This document shows positions 34,204-43,656 of a stretch of 64,000 bases of DNA, in pieces. Position 1 is the first letter of the stretch. Each line of letters begins with the position of its first letter. Location of the stretch: NCBI RefSeq assembly GCF_000981585.1, contig NZ_LN831776.1:1813001-1877000 (forward strand). The letters run 5' to 3'. A model generated the notes under the pieces. It worked only from the letters and a program-made list of their open reading frames with translations, was not told the DNA's origin and did not search any database. The DNA comes from Paenibacillus riograndensis SBR5 (GTDB lineage: Bacteria > Bacillota > Bacilli > Paenibacillales > Paenibacillaceae). The translations under genes and the position numbers were made by a program.

Positions 34204-35483
34204 TGAAGCCGGTCATTCAAGTACCGGCTGCGGCCATGCTGGAGCTGCTTCAGGAGCTGACGGCATTCAGCGCCCCGGGGCCGGGGGTTACCCGGCTGCT
34301 GTACACGCCGGAGTGGAGCGGGGCGCAGCATTTTTTGCAGGAAAAAATGGCTGGGCTCGGACTTGAGGTTCATACGGATTCCGTTGGCAACGTCTTTGGA
34401 CGGTTGAACGGATCAGAGCCTTCCAGCAGTGTCATCCTGACCGGATCGCATATCGACACCGTTGTGAACGGCGGCAAATATGACGGGGCTTACGGAGTGG
34501 CAGCCGCTGTCACTGCGCTGCATTATTTGGCGGAGACGTTTGGACCGCCGCTGCGGACGCTGGAGGTGGTTGCGTTCTGCGAGGAGGAGGGAAGCCGCTT
34601 CCCGCTGGCCTTCTGGGGCTCAGGCAACGTAACGGGCCTGTATAACGGATGGGTGGCCGATTCCATTGCCGATCCGGAAGGTGTTACACTCATGGAGGCA
34701 ATGAATGCCTGTGGACTTGGCACCGGGGGCAGCCGGATTGACAGTGAAGAGTCTTCCGGTAGAGGCGCGGATTCCGCCCGGAGAGAAGACATCGGGATGT
34801 ACGTCGAGCTGCATATCGAGCAGGGCATCCTTCTGGAGCAATCGGCAGAGCAGATTGGGGTTGTCCAGGCGATTGCCGGCCAGCGGCGCTTCACCGTGAA
34901 GGTGACGGGAACAGCCAATCATGCCGGGACAACGCCGATGGGGCTGCGCCGGGATGCGCTTGCCGGCACAGCGGAGATGCTGTGTGCGCTGGAGCGGTCC
35001 GCTGCGAAAGCGGGAGCTCCGCTTGTAGCAACCGCCGGCAGGCTGGAGGTCATTCCGGGCACGCCGAATGTGATTCCGGGCGAAGTGCAGTTCACGCTGG
35101 ACATCCGCCACAGCGAGGCGGCACGGCTGGAGAGCTTCTGCGCTGCGCTCGCGGCAGCATTCGGAGAAATCGCGGCGCGGCGCGGGCTCGCGCTTGAGCT
35201 TGTGCCCACGCTGGCTACCTCTCCGGCACCGATGAACCAGGCGCTCTGCGGGGCGCTTGAACAGATCTGCCTGGAGCAGGGGAGAAGCTTCCGCCGCATG
35301 GTAAGCGGGGCGGGGCATGATGCCCAGCTGTTTGCCCCGAAGTGCCCGGCGGCCATGATTTTTGTACCCAGCCGGGCGGGAATCAGCCATTCGCCGGAGG
35401 AATATTCTTCGCCGGAAGAGCTGGCGGCCGGGCTTAATGTGCTGACGGCGCTATTATATAAGCTTGCCTACGAGGCAAGCTGA
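34200..35483 (+). CDS. allC: Allantoate amidohydrolase (M20 hydantoinase/carbamoylase type)
   Basis: A 427-aa binuclear metal hydrolase that releases CO2 and ammonia from allantoate, giving (S)-ureidoglycine. Metal motifs: GSHIDTVVNGGKYDGAYG (His and Asp), CEEEGSRF (Glu pair), ELHIEQG (His) and a late GAGHDAQ. Related enzymes hydrolyse N-carbamoyl-L-amino acids or ureidoglycolate. The operon context between allantoinase and a ureidoglycine aminotransferase decides the call (PucF/AllC). The end of the gene holds a stem-loop, AGCTTGCCT-ACG-AGGCAAGCT, at 35461-35481, without a T-tract. Confidence 0.92.
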   Translation: MMKPVIQVPAAAMLELLQELTAFSAPGPGVTRLLYTPEWSGAQHFLQEKMAGLGLEVHTDSVGNVFGRLNGSEPSSSVILTGSHIDTVVNGGKYDGAYGVAAAVTALHYLAETFGPPLRTLEVVAFCEEEGSRFPLAFWGSGNVTGLYNGWVADSIADPEGVTLMEAMNACGLGTGGSRIDSEESSGRGADSARREDIGMYVELHIEQGILLEQSAEQIGVVQAIAGQRRFTVKVTGTANHAGTTPMGLRRDALAGTAEMLCALERSAAKAGAPLVATAGRLEVIPGTPNVIPGEVQFTLDIRHSEAARLESFCAALAAAFGEIAARRGLALELVPTLATSPAPMNQALCGALEQICLEQGRSFRRMVSGAGHDAQLFAPKCPAAMIFVPSRAGISHSPEEYSSPEELAAGLNVLTALLYKLAYEAS

Positions 35484-35505
35484 ACCTATAGAGGGAGAGA
35501 TGACC

Positions 35506-36729
35506 ATGAAGCGGTACGAAGATTTGTCGCCGGCCCTGCGGTGCATAATGACTCCAGGGCCGGTGGAGGTCGATCCGCGTGTGCTGCGGGCGATGTCTTT
35601 TCCGGTACTCGGCCAGTTTGATCCCGAATTTACGGATATTATGAATGAGACGATGGGGATGCTGCGTGAGTTGTTTGCAACGGGGAATCAATGGGCTTTT
35701 CCCGTGGACGGCACCTCCCGCTCGGGTATTGAGGCCGTTATGGTCAGCCTGATCGCGCCCGGCGACCGGGTGCTGATTCCGATTTTTGGCCGGTTCGGCC
35801 ATCTGCTGCATGAGATCGCCGAACGCTGCGGGGCCGAGGTGTTCACTATTGAGACGGCATGGGGCAGTGTATTCGCCCCGGAGGAAGTCATTGCTGCGAT
35901 ACGGAGCTTTAACCCTGATGTGGTGGCGATGGTTCATGGCGAAACCTCCACAGGCCGGGTGCAGCCGCTGGCAGAAATCGGGCGGGCGTGCCGCGGGCAC
36001 GATGCGCTGCTGATCGTCGATGCTGTGGCAACCATCGGCGGTGTGCCGGTGGAGACGGATGCCTGGATGCTGGATGCCGTCATCGGCGGCACGCAGAAAT
36101 GCCTGTCCGTTCCGTCAGGCATGGCCCCGGTCACCTACAACGAACGTGCCGAAGCCAAGCTGATGAAGCGCAAGCAGGTAGAGCGCGGACTGCGCACTGG
36201 CGGCGCTGCGCGCAGCGAACTGCCTGTGGTGGGCAGCAATTATTTTGATCTGGGCATGCTGCAGGATTACTGGAGTGAACAGCGGCTGAATCACCATACA
36301 GAGATGACGTCCATGCTCTACGCGCTGCGGGAAGGCCTGCGGCTTGTGCTGGAGGAAGGGCTGGAGAAACGATATGCCCGGCATGTCCTGCACGAACGGG
36401 CGCTGACCGCCGGACTTGCGGCAATGGGGCTGAAGCTGTATGGTGACCCTGAGAGCAAGCTGACGGTCGTGACCTGTGTGCTTATTCCGGAAGGCGTGGA
36501 CGGCGAATCGGTCAGGGCCATGCTGCTTGAGCGCTTCGGCATTGAAATCGCCAGCTCGTTTGGCCCGCTCAAGGGTCTGATCTGGCGGATCGGCACGATG
36601 GGCTTCAGCTGCCGGGAGAACAATGTGCTTCGTCTGCTGGGAGCGCTGGAGGCCGTGCTGCTGCGGCACGGTTATGCTGTTCCGTGCGGGCTTGGCGTAC
36701 AGGCGGCGCTTGATGTATATGAGGCTTAA
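35506..36729 (+). CDS. pucG: (S)-Ureidoglycine-glyoxylate aminotransferase
   Basis: A 407-aa fold-type-I PLP enzyme of the alanine-glyoxylate aminotransferase family. The start of the domain is MTPGPVEVDPRVLRAM, and the substrate-binding segment is FPVDGTSRSGIEA. The PLP contact Asp lies in LLIVDAVATIGG and the Schiff-base Lys in IGGTQKCLSVP (Lys ~200). In Bacillus, PucG transaminates ureidoglycine with glyoxylate to yield oxalurate and glycine. Immediate linkage to allB and allC supports that assignment over serine- or alanine-glyoxylate transaminase. ATG 35506 sits 9 nt after GAGGGA. Confidence 0.93.
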   Translation: MKRYEDLSPALRCIMTPGPVEVDPRVLRAMSFPVLGQFDPEFTDIMNETMGMLRELFATGNQWAFPVDGTSRSGIEAVMVSLIAPGDRVLIPIFGRFGHLLHEIAERCGAEVFTIETAWGSVFAPEEVIAAIRSFNPDVVAMVHGETSTGRVQPLAEIGRACRGHDALLIVDAVATIGGVPVETDAWMLDAVIGGTQKCLSVPSGMAPVTYNERAEAKLMKRKQVERGLRTGGAARSELPVVGSNYFDLGMLQDYWSEQRLNHHTEMTSMLYALREGLRLVLEEGLEKRYARHVLHERALTAGLAAMGLKLYGDPESKLTVVTCVLIPEGVDGESVRAMLLERFGIEIASSFGPLKGLIWRIGTMGFSCRENNVLRLLGALEAVLLRHGYAVPCGLGVQAALDVYEA

Positions 36730-36749
36730 GCCGGGGTGAAACATCCCGG

Positions 36750-37006
36750 TATATAGAGTGAACTTGAAAAACGAACCAAAGGGAAAAGGGATGGAGGGGA
36801 AGTTTGGAACTGTAGGAGCGAATGCGTCCGCCTAAAAGCTTTCCGTAGGAAAGCTCGCTATCTTCAGCATAGGCAGTCTGCGGATTTCCACCGCGAACAG
36901 CGGTATAAATTGAAGAAATCTGCAGACAACAGCGGCCGGAAGTCCAAACATTCTCCGTAGTCCCGACGAAGTCTCTAATGTTAATATCTTAAGTTCACTC
37001 TATATA
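36750..37006. repeat. MITE-like element with 16-bp terminal inverted repeats
   Basis: TATATAGAGTGAACTT at 36750-36765 and its exact inverse AAGTTCACTCTATATA at 36991-37006 bound 257 bp without a gene. The outer TA on both sides could be a TA target duplication, as for IS630/Tc1-type elements. Inside are hairpins: AAAGCTTTCC-GTA-GGAAAGCT and GTCTGCGGATTTC paired with GAAATCTGCAGAC. It fills most of the gap between pucG and ade. Confidence 0.65.
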
Positions 37007-37167
37007 GTATGCCTGCACAACCCGCCGCGGGCTGTCCCGGGGGCGGCAGTAAATAGATGTTGAATTCAGAAACGGCTGCTGGTCCCGGAAGGGGAACAGT
37101 GAGGCCGTTTTTGCTGAATATATAGAGAGGATGTATATTGGATAGTGAATCTAAAGGAGTGAGAGAC

Positions 37168-38973
37168 ATGTCATTTACAAGAAAACCGCTCGCGGACTGT
37201 GTGCCGGAGCTTGTAGCCACTGCCCGTGGCGATTTGCCGGCCACTCTGGTCATTACCGGGGGCAAGCTGGTCAATGTCTGTTCTGGTGAAATTCTGGAGG
37301 GGATGTCCGTTGCGGTACAAGGCGGACGCATCGCCTATGTTGGCAAAGATGTCTCGCACATGATCGGCGAAGGCACCCGGGTCATCGAAGCAGCCGGGAG
37401 ATACATCGCTCCGGGAATGCTGGACGGACACTGCCATATTGAGAGCACGCAGCTCACCGTAACCGAATTTGCCCGTGCGGTGCTTCCGCTTGGGACAACG
37501 GGCGGATTCTTCGACGCGCATGAGATTGCCAACGTGTTCGGACTGAAGGGCATCCGGCTGATGCTGGAGGAGATGCGCGGAACACCGCTGGCTGCTTATA
37601 TGCAGGTTGCCTCCTGTGTGCCTTCTGCAGGTCCGGAATTTGAAACAACCGGCGCTTCCATTGGGCCGGAGGAGGTAGCGGAGGCATACACCTGGGGCGA
37701 GGATGTGATCGCGCTGGGCGAAGTGATGAACTTCCCCGGTGTGGTCTACGGAGACAGTAAAATGCTCGGGGAAATTCAGGCAACCCTGCGTGCCGGCCGG
37801 GTGGTGGATGGGCATTTCACCTGGCCGGCGGATGACTGGAGACTGCCTGTGTACGCCGCCGCTGGCGTGACCGGCGATCATGAGTGTGTCACAGCCGAGG
37901 ATGTGATCGAGCGCGTCCGCCTGGGCATGTATGCCCAAATGCGCCGCGGCTCCGCCTGGCATGATGTGGCGAAGACGATCACCGCGCACACGGAGCATGG
38001 GCTGGACCCGCGCCGGATGCTGCTCGTGACCGATGACCGCAGTTCGGAATCGCTGCGCGATGAGGGACACATGGATTTTGTGGTGCGCCATGCCATCTCG
38101 CAAGGGGTGAAGCCGGTTACCGCTTTTCAGATGGCGACGATCAACACGGCCGAGCGCTTTGGCGTTGCCCGTGATATCGGCTCGATTACTCCCGGCTCCT
38201 GTGCCGATATCATTTTACTGGATGGAAATCTGGCGGATGTGCATGTGGTGATGACTATTGCGGCAGGTGTTGTAGTTGCTGAAAATGGCATCATGACCGC
38301 TTCGCTTGCACCATATGCCTATCCCGGCGAGGTGCTGGCTTCGGTGCATTTGCCGCAGCTGCCTGTGGCGGAGGATTTTGTGATCCGTGCGCCGATTGAA
38401 TCAGGCAGCGTCTTAACCCGGGTCATCCGGGTCATCGAGAACCATGTGGAGACGGAGGAGCTGATCCTGGACCTGCCGGTCTCAGAAGGCAGACTGCAGG
38501 TCGGGAATGGCCTATGTAAAATAGCTGTCTTGGAGCGGCACAAAGGGACCGGCAACAAGTCGGTTGGTGTTGCAGCGGGAATCGGCTTCCATGAGCCTGC
38601 GGCCATCGCCATGACCGTTGCCCATGACAGCCACAATGTGCTGGTGATTGGCAATGATGACGGGCTGATGGCACAAGCGGCGGGGGCGGTTGCTGAAGCT
38701 CAGGGCGGTGTGGCTGTAATTACAGGAACCGGAACCACGCTTTTTCCGCTGGCTATTGCCGGACTGATGTCTGTAGAGCCCTTCGAAATGGCAGCAGCTA
38801 AGTCTGCGGCGGTCAGCAAAGCGCTGTATGATTCGGGCTGCACGCTGAATTATGCCTTTATGACCTTGTCCCTGCTTGCGCTGGCTGTAATCCCGACATT
38901 GCGCATTTCCGATAAAGGCCTGGTCCGCATCTCACCGGAAGAGGGGATTAAACTCGTATCCTTGTTTGTCTAA
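37168..38973 (+). CDS. ade: Adenine deaminase (Ade type)
   Basis: A 601-aa amidohydrolase that converts adenine to hypoxanthine and ammonia. Metal-binding features: GMLDGHCHIEST (His-X-His, around residue 92), AHEIAN, GDHECVTAEDV and LLVTDDRSS (catalytic Asp). The long C-terminal domain is typical of Ade and its paralogues. It feeds adenine into the purine path represented upstream. ATG at 37168 behind AAAGGAG; the in-frame TTG at 37138 lacks a ribosome site. A MITE-like element separates it from pucG, so it may have its own promoter. A strong terminator follows. Confidence 0.93.
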   Translation: MSFTRKPLADCVPELVATARGDLPATLVITGGKLVNVCSGEILEGMSVAVQGGRIAYVGKDVSHMIGEGTRVIEAAGRYIAPGMLDGHCHIESTQLTVTEFARAVLPLGTTGGFFDAHEIANVFGLKGIRLMLEEMRGTPLAAYMQVASCVPSAGPEFETTGASIGPEEVAEAYTWGEDVIALGEVMNFPGVVYGDSKMLGEIQATLRAGRVVDGHFTWPADDWRLPVYAAAGVTGDHECVTAEDVIERVRLGMYAQMRRGSAWHDVAKTITAHTEHGLDPRRMLLVTDDRSSESLRDEGHMDFVVRHAISQGVKPVTAFQMATINTAERFGVARDIGSITPGSCADIILLDGNLADVHVVMTIAAGVVVAENGIMTASLAPYAYPGEVLASVHLPQLPVAEDFVIRAPIESGSVLTRVIRVIENHVETEELILDLPVSEGRLQVGNGLCKIAVLERHKGTGNKSVGVAAGIGFHEPAAIAMTVAHDSHNVLVIGNDDGLMAQAAGAVAEAQGGVAVITGTGTTLFPLAIAGLMSVEPFEMAAAKSAAVSKALYDSGCTLNYAFMTLSLLALAVIPTLRISDKGLVRISPEEGIKLVSLFV

Positions 38974-38996
38974 TCTTGAATAGCCGGTCCTAGGCG

Positions 38997-39040
38997 ATGG
39001 GGTGTCTGCAGTCATTATTTTACTGGGACACCCCATTTTT
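38997..39040 (+). terminator. Terminator of ade, target of intron copy 2
   Basis: ATGGGGTGTC (38997-39006) and GACACCCCAT (39027-39036) form a perfect 10-bp stem, followed by TTTTT. Intron copy 2 begins 10 nt after the T-run. Confidence 0.9.
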
Positions 39041-39049
39041 GTGTAGGGC

Positions 39050-40975
39050 GTGCCCAGAAAGCACGTATCTTCTAGCCGGTGAAAGTCCGGTCACGGGAGG
39101 GGCCAAGCCCCCGTGTAGCTGGGATGCCTGCGTACGGCGAAATCTGTGCGTAGAAGCGCATCGACAAAAGTCCGGTCAGAGACAGGGCGAGCAACCTGCT
39201 AGGCCGTAACATGAAGTGAATCCTGCCGCGTCGTCACAAAGGCCCCGCAAGGGGGGAGAGAGGAAGTCGAGCCTCGCCTATACGGGTGAAGACCACGGAA
39301 GCTGCAGAGAACTTGGAACGGCAGTGAAGAATCCTCCGGCGTATGGGGATCGGCATGGAAGGAAAGAAGACGCAGTGAACTGGGGAGACCCTCCCCCACA
39401 CGGGAGGAATTTTTTTTTTAGAAACCCGTAAAGAGACGCTCTATAAGTCCAAAAGATGAAATGAACCGTCTGTGGGAAGGGAGTCCGAGGGGCTCATAAT
39501 ACCGAAGAACCTAAGGACAACATAACCTTAGGGAGGGAAGGAGCCCTGCTTTGTTTATGCTTTTGGAGGAGGTACGAGTGAGTGAATGCCAAAGGGCTAA
39601 CGACACCAAAGGAAAAAGTTCAAGAACTCCAAGAAAAGCTAGGTCATGCGGCCAAGGAGAACAAGAAGCGTAAATTTCATGCGCTGTATGACAAGGTCTA
39701 CCGCCCGGATGTGCTGTGTGAAGCCTGGAAACGGGTGAAAGCGAATAAGGGAGCAGCAGGAGTAGATGCCGTGACGCTCGCAGACATCGAGGAACGAGGA
39801 GAAACGAACTTCCTTAAGACCTGTGAGCGAGAATTGAAAGAAGGCAGCTACCATCCGCAGCCTGTGCGGCGGCACTATATCCCAAAGAAAGACGGGAAGC
39901 CAAGGCCGCTGGGCATACCCACCGTGCGCGACCGAGTCATACAGATGGCAACCAAACTCGTGATTGAGCCCATCTTCGAAGCAGACTTCGAAGAAGTATC
40001 CTTCGGATTTCGCCCGAAGCGAAGTGCGAAAGGAGCGCTGGAACGAATCCGGAAAGCCTGCAACCGCAAAGGAAATTGGGTAGTCGACGTCGATATCCAA
40101 GGTTACTTCGACAACATTAATCAAGAGAAGCTCATGAAACTGGTACAGATGCGTATCAATGACAGGAGAATCTTGAAGTTAATACGGAAATGGCTTCAGG
40201 CGGGAGTTATGGAAGAAGGAAACGTGAGGCGTTCCGATTTAGGGACACCACAAGGTGGCGTCATCTCACCGCTGTTGGCGAATATCTACTTGAACTACTT
40301 TGACCGGCTATGGGAGAAACACGGAAGTGGATTGGGGGAACTGACCAGGTATGCAGACGATTTCGTCGTAGTCTGTAAAACGAAAAAGGACGCCGAACAT
40401 GCCTATGAGCTCATAAGCAGAATCATGGAACGTCTGGAGTTAACTCTACATCCGACCAAAACCCGCATTGTAGGCCTGTGGACAGGAGACGAAGGATTCG
40501 ACTTTTTAGGAATGCACCATCGAAAAACGAAAGCAGAAACTTCCCAAGGGAAGGTATATTACACCACACAGCAATGGCTAACGAAAAAGGCAGAGGAGCG
40601 CATCCGAGGCGTGGTCAAAGAAAGATTAGCCCCTCCGAGCATGCGCTCAAGAACGTTGGCGGAACAGGTGGAATGGCTCAATCCAAAGATTCAAGGATGG
40701 AGAAATTATTACTACACGAACTACAGCCAAAAGAGATTAGCGAAACTGGATTGGTATATTTTGCAAAGATTAACCCGGTGGTACGCGAAGAAGAGACAAC
40801 GCGGGAGATGGATGAGGTCCAGGTCAGAAGTTAAATATTTGACCATCCAATATGGACTAAAAACGCTATTGTAATCTGCATGCCCATGAATGACGAACAT
40901 CGGAAAGCCGTATGAGGGAAAACCTCACGTACGGTTTGATGAGGAGGGGCTGGGTTGCACCAGCCCTTTACTCTA
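39050..40975 (+). mobile_element. Group II intron, copy 2
   Basis: Same 1926-nt element as copy 1, offset by exactly 27,690 nt, in the same orientation. It again lies just after a terminator hairpin and a TAGGGC hexamer. The downstream exon begins GAATAATAG here versus GGACAGGAGG at copy 1. No nucleotide difference was noticed on reading, including the T9 run near 39411, indicating a very recent transposition or gene conversion. Confidence 0.88.
39582..40874 (+). CDS. ltrA: Group II intron reverse transcriptase/maturase (copy 2)
   Basis: A 430-aa protein identical in translation to the copy at 11892-13184, with the same RT (YADD) and maturase domains, no endonuclease domain, GTG start and GGAGGAGGT ribosome site. 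Either copy can supply the protein for splicing of both introns. Confidence 0.95.
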   Translation: MNAKGLTTPKEKVQELQEKLGHAAKENKKRKFHALYDKVYRPDVLCEAWKRVKANKGAAGVDAVTLADIEERGETNFLKTCERELKEGSYHPQPVRRHYIPKKDGKPRPLGIPTVRDRVIQMATKLVIEPIFEADFEEVSFGFRPKRSAKGALERIRKACNRKGNWVVDVDIQGYFDNINQEKLMKLVQMRINDRRILKLIRKWLQAGVMEEGNVRRSDLGTPQGGVISPLLANIYLNYFDRLWEKHGSGLGELTRYADDFVVVCKTKKDAEHAYELISRIMERLELTLHPTKTRIVGLWTGDEGFDFLGMHHRKTKAETSQGKVYYTTQQWLTKKAEERIRGVVKERLAPPSMRSRTLAEQVEWLNPKIQGWRNYYYTNYSQKRLAKLDWYILQRLTRWYAKKRQRGRWMRSRSEVKYLTIQYGLKTLL

Positions 40976-40990
40976 GAATAATAGCTTAAC

Positions 40991-41024
40991 AGGGTCTGTT
41001 TGCTTGGATTTTTCAGACCCTTTT
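40991..41024 (+). terminator. Terminator-like hairpin after intron copy 2
   Basis: AGGGTCTG and CAGACCCT pair across a 15-nt loop, followed by TTT. It would stop transcripts leaving the intron. Confidence 0.6.
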
Positions 41025-41230
41025 GGCGGTCAAATGTAAACAATTTGTAGACGAAGCCTATAAATTAACCAATTCATCACAATAAGAAACATATTTTTAT
41101 AAATTTTTTATAAAAACATTAACAATCTGCAGGAAATAGACGATAATATTTTTAAATTAATTAAAATTATTGCATATTGTGAAGATAACAAGGTACGGAA
41201 AGACCAAATATGTGGAACGGGGTGTATGAA

Positions 41231-41683
41231 ATGATGAGATTAGATACGCAGGACATCGTGAATATCACCAGAAAGCAAATTGCTGCGATTTTTAAAATAG
41301 AGCCGGTTGAACTGAGATTCGTCAATGATTTTCAAGGGGAGCAGTATCTGCTCACGAATGATAAGCTGCATCTCAGCAACCAGCACTACTGGGCCAAAGT
41401 CATGGATTGTGTTTTTGACAGCCATACCCGGCCGGTTCTGATGTGCGAGGTGCTGTACTTCCTGAGAAGCGAATTTTTGGAAAGTGATATCAAGCTCCGC
41501 TTCTCTTATGATTTTGCAGAAGGTGCCAATGGTGCGGCGACGGCTTGGGCCGAGGTCAGCTTCAATGACTCGCCGGAACTGCAGCCGGAGGAGATTGCCG
41601 AATTAATCGATTTTGCATTGTCCCTGCAGGATAAGCAATGGTTCGAGGAATTAACCGCCAAATACAAGCAATTGACCGTATGA
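41231..41683 (+). CDS. IDEAL-domain-like protein of unknown function
   Basis: A ~150-aa soluble, acidic protein. Its C-terminal ~35 residues (PEEIAELIDFALSLQDKQWFEEL) resemble the IDEAL domain, a short helical module in Bacillota proteins such as ComK-linked YpiB. The N-terminal part shows MMRLDTQDIVNITRKQIAAIF and a beta-rich centre, with no catalytic motif recognised. The start is the ATG at 41231 behind GGGGTG; the upstream frame begins at 41210. It is a single gene with its own terminator. The role is unknown. Confidence 0.65.
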   Translation: MMRLDTQDIVNITRKQIAAIFKIEPVELRFVNDFQGEQYLLTNDKLHLSNQHYWAKVMDCVFDSHTRPVLMCEVLYFLRSEFLESDIKLRFSYDFAEGANGAATAWAEVSFNDSPELQPEEIAELIDFALSLQDKQWFEELTAKYKQLTV

Positions 41684-41724
41684 GAATACCGATCATTCAT
41701 CGCTTCCTTTCGGAATCAGGTTGA

Positions 41725-41774
41725 CAAGCCGCTTCTCCCGCATGACTATATGCGGACGGGCGGCTTGTTTTTTT
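41725..41774 (+). terminator. Rho-independent terminator
   Basis: CAAGCCGC pairs with GCGGCTTG and CCGCAT with ATGCGG inside, followed by a T7 run. Confidence 0.9.
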
Positions 41775-41807
41775 GAATTATAGGGGGGATTTATATGCTC
41801 GGCGCCT

Positions 41808-42210
41808 GAGTGAAATGAGAGGTAGAAATACCTTTGATTCGGCCAGAAGTGAGCAATTGAGTGAAATGAGAGGTAAAGTCCCTTTGATTTGGCCAGAAGT
41901 GGGGAATTGAGTGAAATGAGAGGTAGAAATACCTTTGATTCGGCCAGAAGTGGGCAATTGAGTGAAATGAGAGGTAGAAATACCTTTGATTTGGCCAGAA
42001 GTGGGCAATTGAGTGAAATGAGAGGTAAAAGTACCTTTGATTTGGCCAGAAGTGGGCAATTGAGTGAAATAAGAGGTATAAATACCTTTGATTTAGCCAG
42101 AAGTGGGCGATTGAGTGAAATGAGAGGTAGAAATACCTTTGATTTAGTCAGAAGTGGGCAATTGAGTGAAATGAGAGGTAAAAGTACCTTTGATTTGGCC
42201 AGAAGTGAGC
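41808..42210 (+). repeat. 51-nt tandem repeat, eight units
   Basis: Unit starts fall at 41808, 41859, 41909, 41960, 42011, 42062, 42113 and 42164. Each unit holds GAGTGAAATGAGAGGTA, AATACCTTTGATT and GGCCAGAAGTGGGCAATT. AGGTA and TACCT within a unit can form a small hairpin. Unit 2 is 50 nt, which breaks the only long frame, and variants are often non-synonymous, so coding is unlikely. Confidence 0.9.
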
Positions 42211-42548
42211 ATCGAGCAGGGTCCCTTCTTAGTGGTGTCGTAATCCAGGGAATACCTTTGCCTGACCAGGCTCCAAATCCTGGTGCACAACTTACTTTAC
42301 GTCATCTGAAAAGGTGGAATCGGCCGGATTAGTGCTCCTTTTTCTAGCTGACGCTTGCTGAGAGAGGGGATGGGGGAGATTGAAGTTTGCTTTTTTCACT
42401 TGGCCGTAGCCTGGTGCAGCAAGAATGAAATTACAGGGGGAAGCATAGGCTTACCAGACGGCGTGAATTGCAAAATCCCCCGGTAACTCTAACGGCTGTG
42501 CGGCCTCGCAGCTGTTTTGCTCTGATTAACCACATACACGGAATCCCT
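42211..42548. other. Gene-free stretch between the 51-nt repeat and hemH
   Basis: Apart from a weak GC-rich hairpin near 42492-42525 (CGGCTGTGCGGCC with CGCAGCTG), I see no gene or signal here. Confidence 0.4.
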
Positions 42549-43565
42549 CTAGATCCAGCCTAGGGCATTCCGTTCTACCAGCTCTGCCAAAAAGCTGAGC
42601 CACTCCTCATTGTCATTGAGGCACGGTGCAGCAAACAAGTTTTCCGGCTGCCCGCCGCCTGCGGCGAAATGCTCCCGGCCTTCGATGGCCAGCTCATGCA
42701 GGGTTTCCAGGCAGTCGGTCGTAAGGCCCGGGGAGAATATCATAGGTCTGCGGATCCCGCGTCCGGCGAGCTCCTTCAAGACTTCAGAAGTAGAGGGACC
42801 GATCCATTCCTCCCGTCCGAAGCGGGATTGGAAGGCGGCCTGCCAGCATCCCGTCTCCCAGCCCATAGCCTCAGCAAGCAGGCGCGCCGTCTCCAGACAC
42901 TGCAGCGGGTAAGGATCTCCGGTATCTGCATATCTGCGGGGAATGCCATGGAAGCTCAGCACATAATAGTCCGGCGGCGTGCTTAAGCGGCTGATCTGCT
43001 GCATAAGATGCTCTTTCATTGCCCAGATATATCCCGGTTCATTGTAGTAGGCTTCCATGAAACGTAGTGCGGGTACAAACCGTTTGGTGACCGGCCCGCT
43101 GGCGCTGCGCCGTCCGAGAGCGGCGAAGCTCGCCGCATCATAAACCGAAGCGGTTGTTGTAGAAGAGTATTGCGGAAAAAGCGGAACAACGACCACCCGT
43201 GTGGCGCCAGCCGCTTCCAGCTTGCCCATTGCCTGTTCCATGCTTGGCGCACTATAGGCGAGTCCTAATTCAACTAGATAACGGTTGCCGAGCAGCCGCT
43301 GAAGCCCGGCACGCTGGTCCAGTGAATGAAGCAGCAGCGGCGATCCATCCTTTTGCCAGATCTGGCTGTACAGCAGTGCGGAGCGGCGCGGCCTGATGCG
43401 CAGAATAATTCCCCTGAGCAGGGGCTGCCAGAAGAATGGCGGATAATCGATAATCCTGCGGTCTGACAAAAACCGGCGCAAATAGGGCCGGACAGCCTTG
43501 GCAGTGGGGGCTTCCGGTGTTCCAATCTGAGCGAGAATCACACCGATAGGAGCGGGGGGCAGCAT
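42549..43565 (-). CDS. hemH: Ferrochelatase (class I HemH/CpfC)
   Basis: A 338-aa soluble chelatase that inserts Fe(II) into a porphyrin; in Gram-positives the substrate is usually coproporphyrin III. The catalytic His lies in YYVLSFHGIPRRYADTGDPY, the conserved acidic partner in SPGLTTDCLETLHEL, and VVPLFPQYSSTTTASV matches the family's central segment. Start ATG behind AAAGGAG. No other heme gene is adjacent. A Fur-like half-palindrome lies ~80 nt upstream, in the region shared with the divergent flavoprotein gene. Confidence 0.95.
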   Translation of the reverse strand: MLPPAPIGVILAQIGTPEAPTAKAVRPYLRRFLSDRRIIDYPPFFWQPLLRGIILRIRPRRSALLYSQIWQKDGSPLLLHSLDQRAGLQRLLGNRYLVELGLAYSAPSMEQAMGKLEAAGATRVVVVPLFPQYSSTTTASVYDAASFAALGRRSASGPVTKRFVPALRFMEAYYNEPGYIWAMKEHLMQQISRLSTPPDYYVLSFHGIPRRYADTGDPYPLQCLETARLLAEAMGWETGCWQAAFQSRFGREEWIGPSTSEVLKELAGRGIRRPMIFSPGLTTDCLETLHELAIEGREHFAAGGGQPENLFAAPCLNDNEEWLSFLAELVERNALGWI

Positions 43566-43645
43566 AACATAAGACTCCTTTCCATCAACTTGACATCACT
43601 CCAAAATATCACATCCATTATTGAGAATACAATATAAGGAATCAC

Positions 43646-43656
43646 ATGATTATCAT
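43646..43656 (-). promoter_or_regulatory. Fur-like half-palindrome upstream of hemH
   Basis: ATGATAATCAT on the minus strand is a 5-1-5 palindrome sharing the nonamer TGATAATCA with the feoA box. It is shorter than a full Fur box. Confidence 0.4.

Noticed and set aside
13286..39049. Composite transposon or genomic island bounded by the introns
   Set aside because: The enclosed genes look native in codon use, and group II introns do not mobilise intervening DNA. Only recombination between copies is plausible.
41808..42210. Possible CRISPR array
   Set aside because: The 51-nt units are contiguous with no unique spacers, and no cas genes are present. It is a tandem repeat.
41889..42332. 147-codon frame through the 51-nt repeat
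   Set aside because: A 1-nt loss in unit 2 breaks the frame, substitutions are not biased to synonymous sites, and no ribosome site precedes it.
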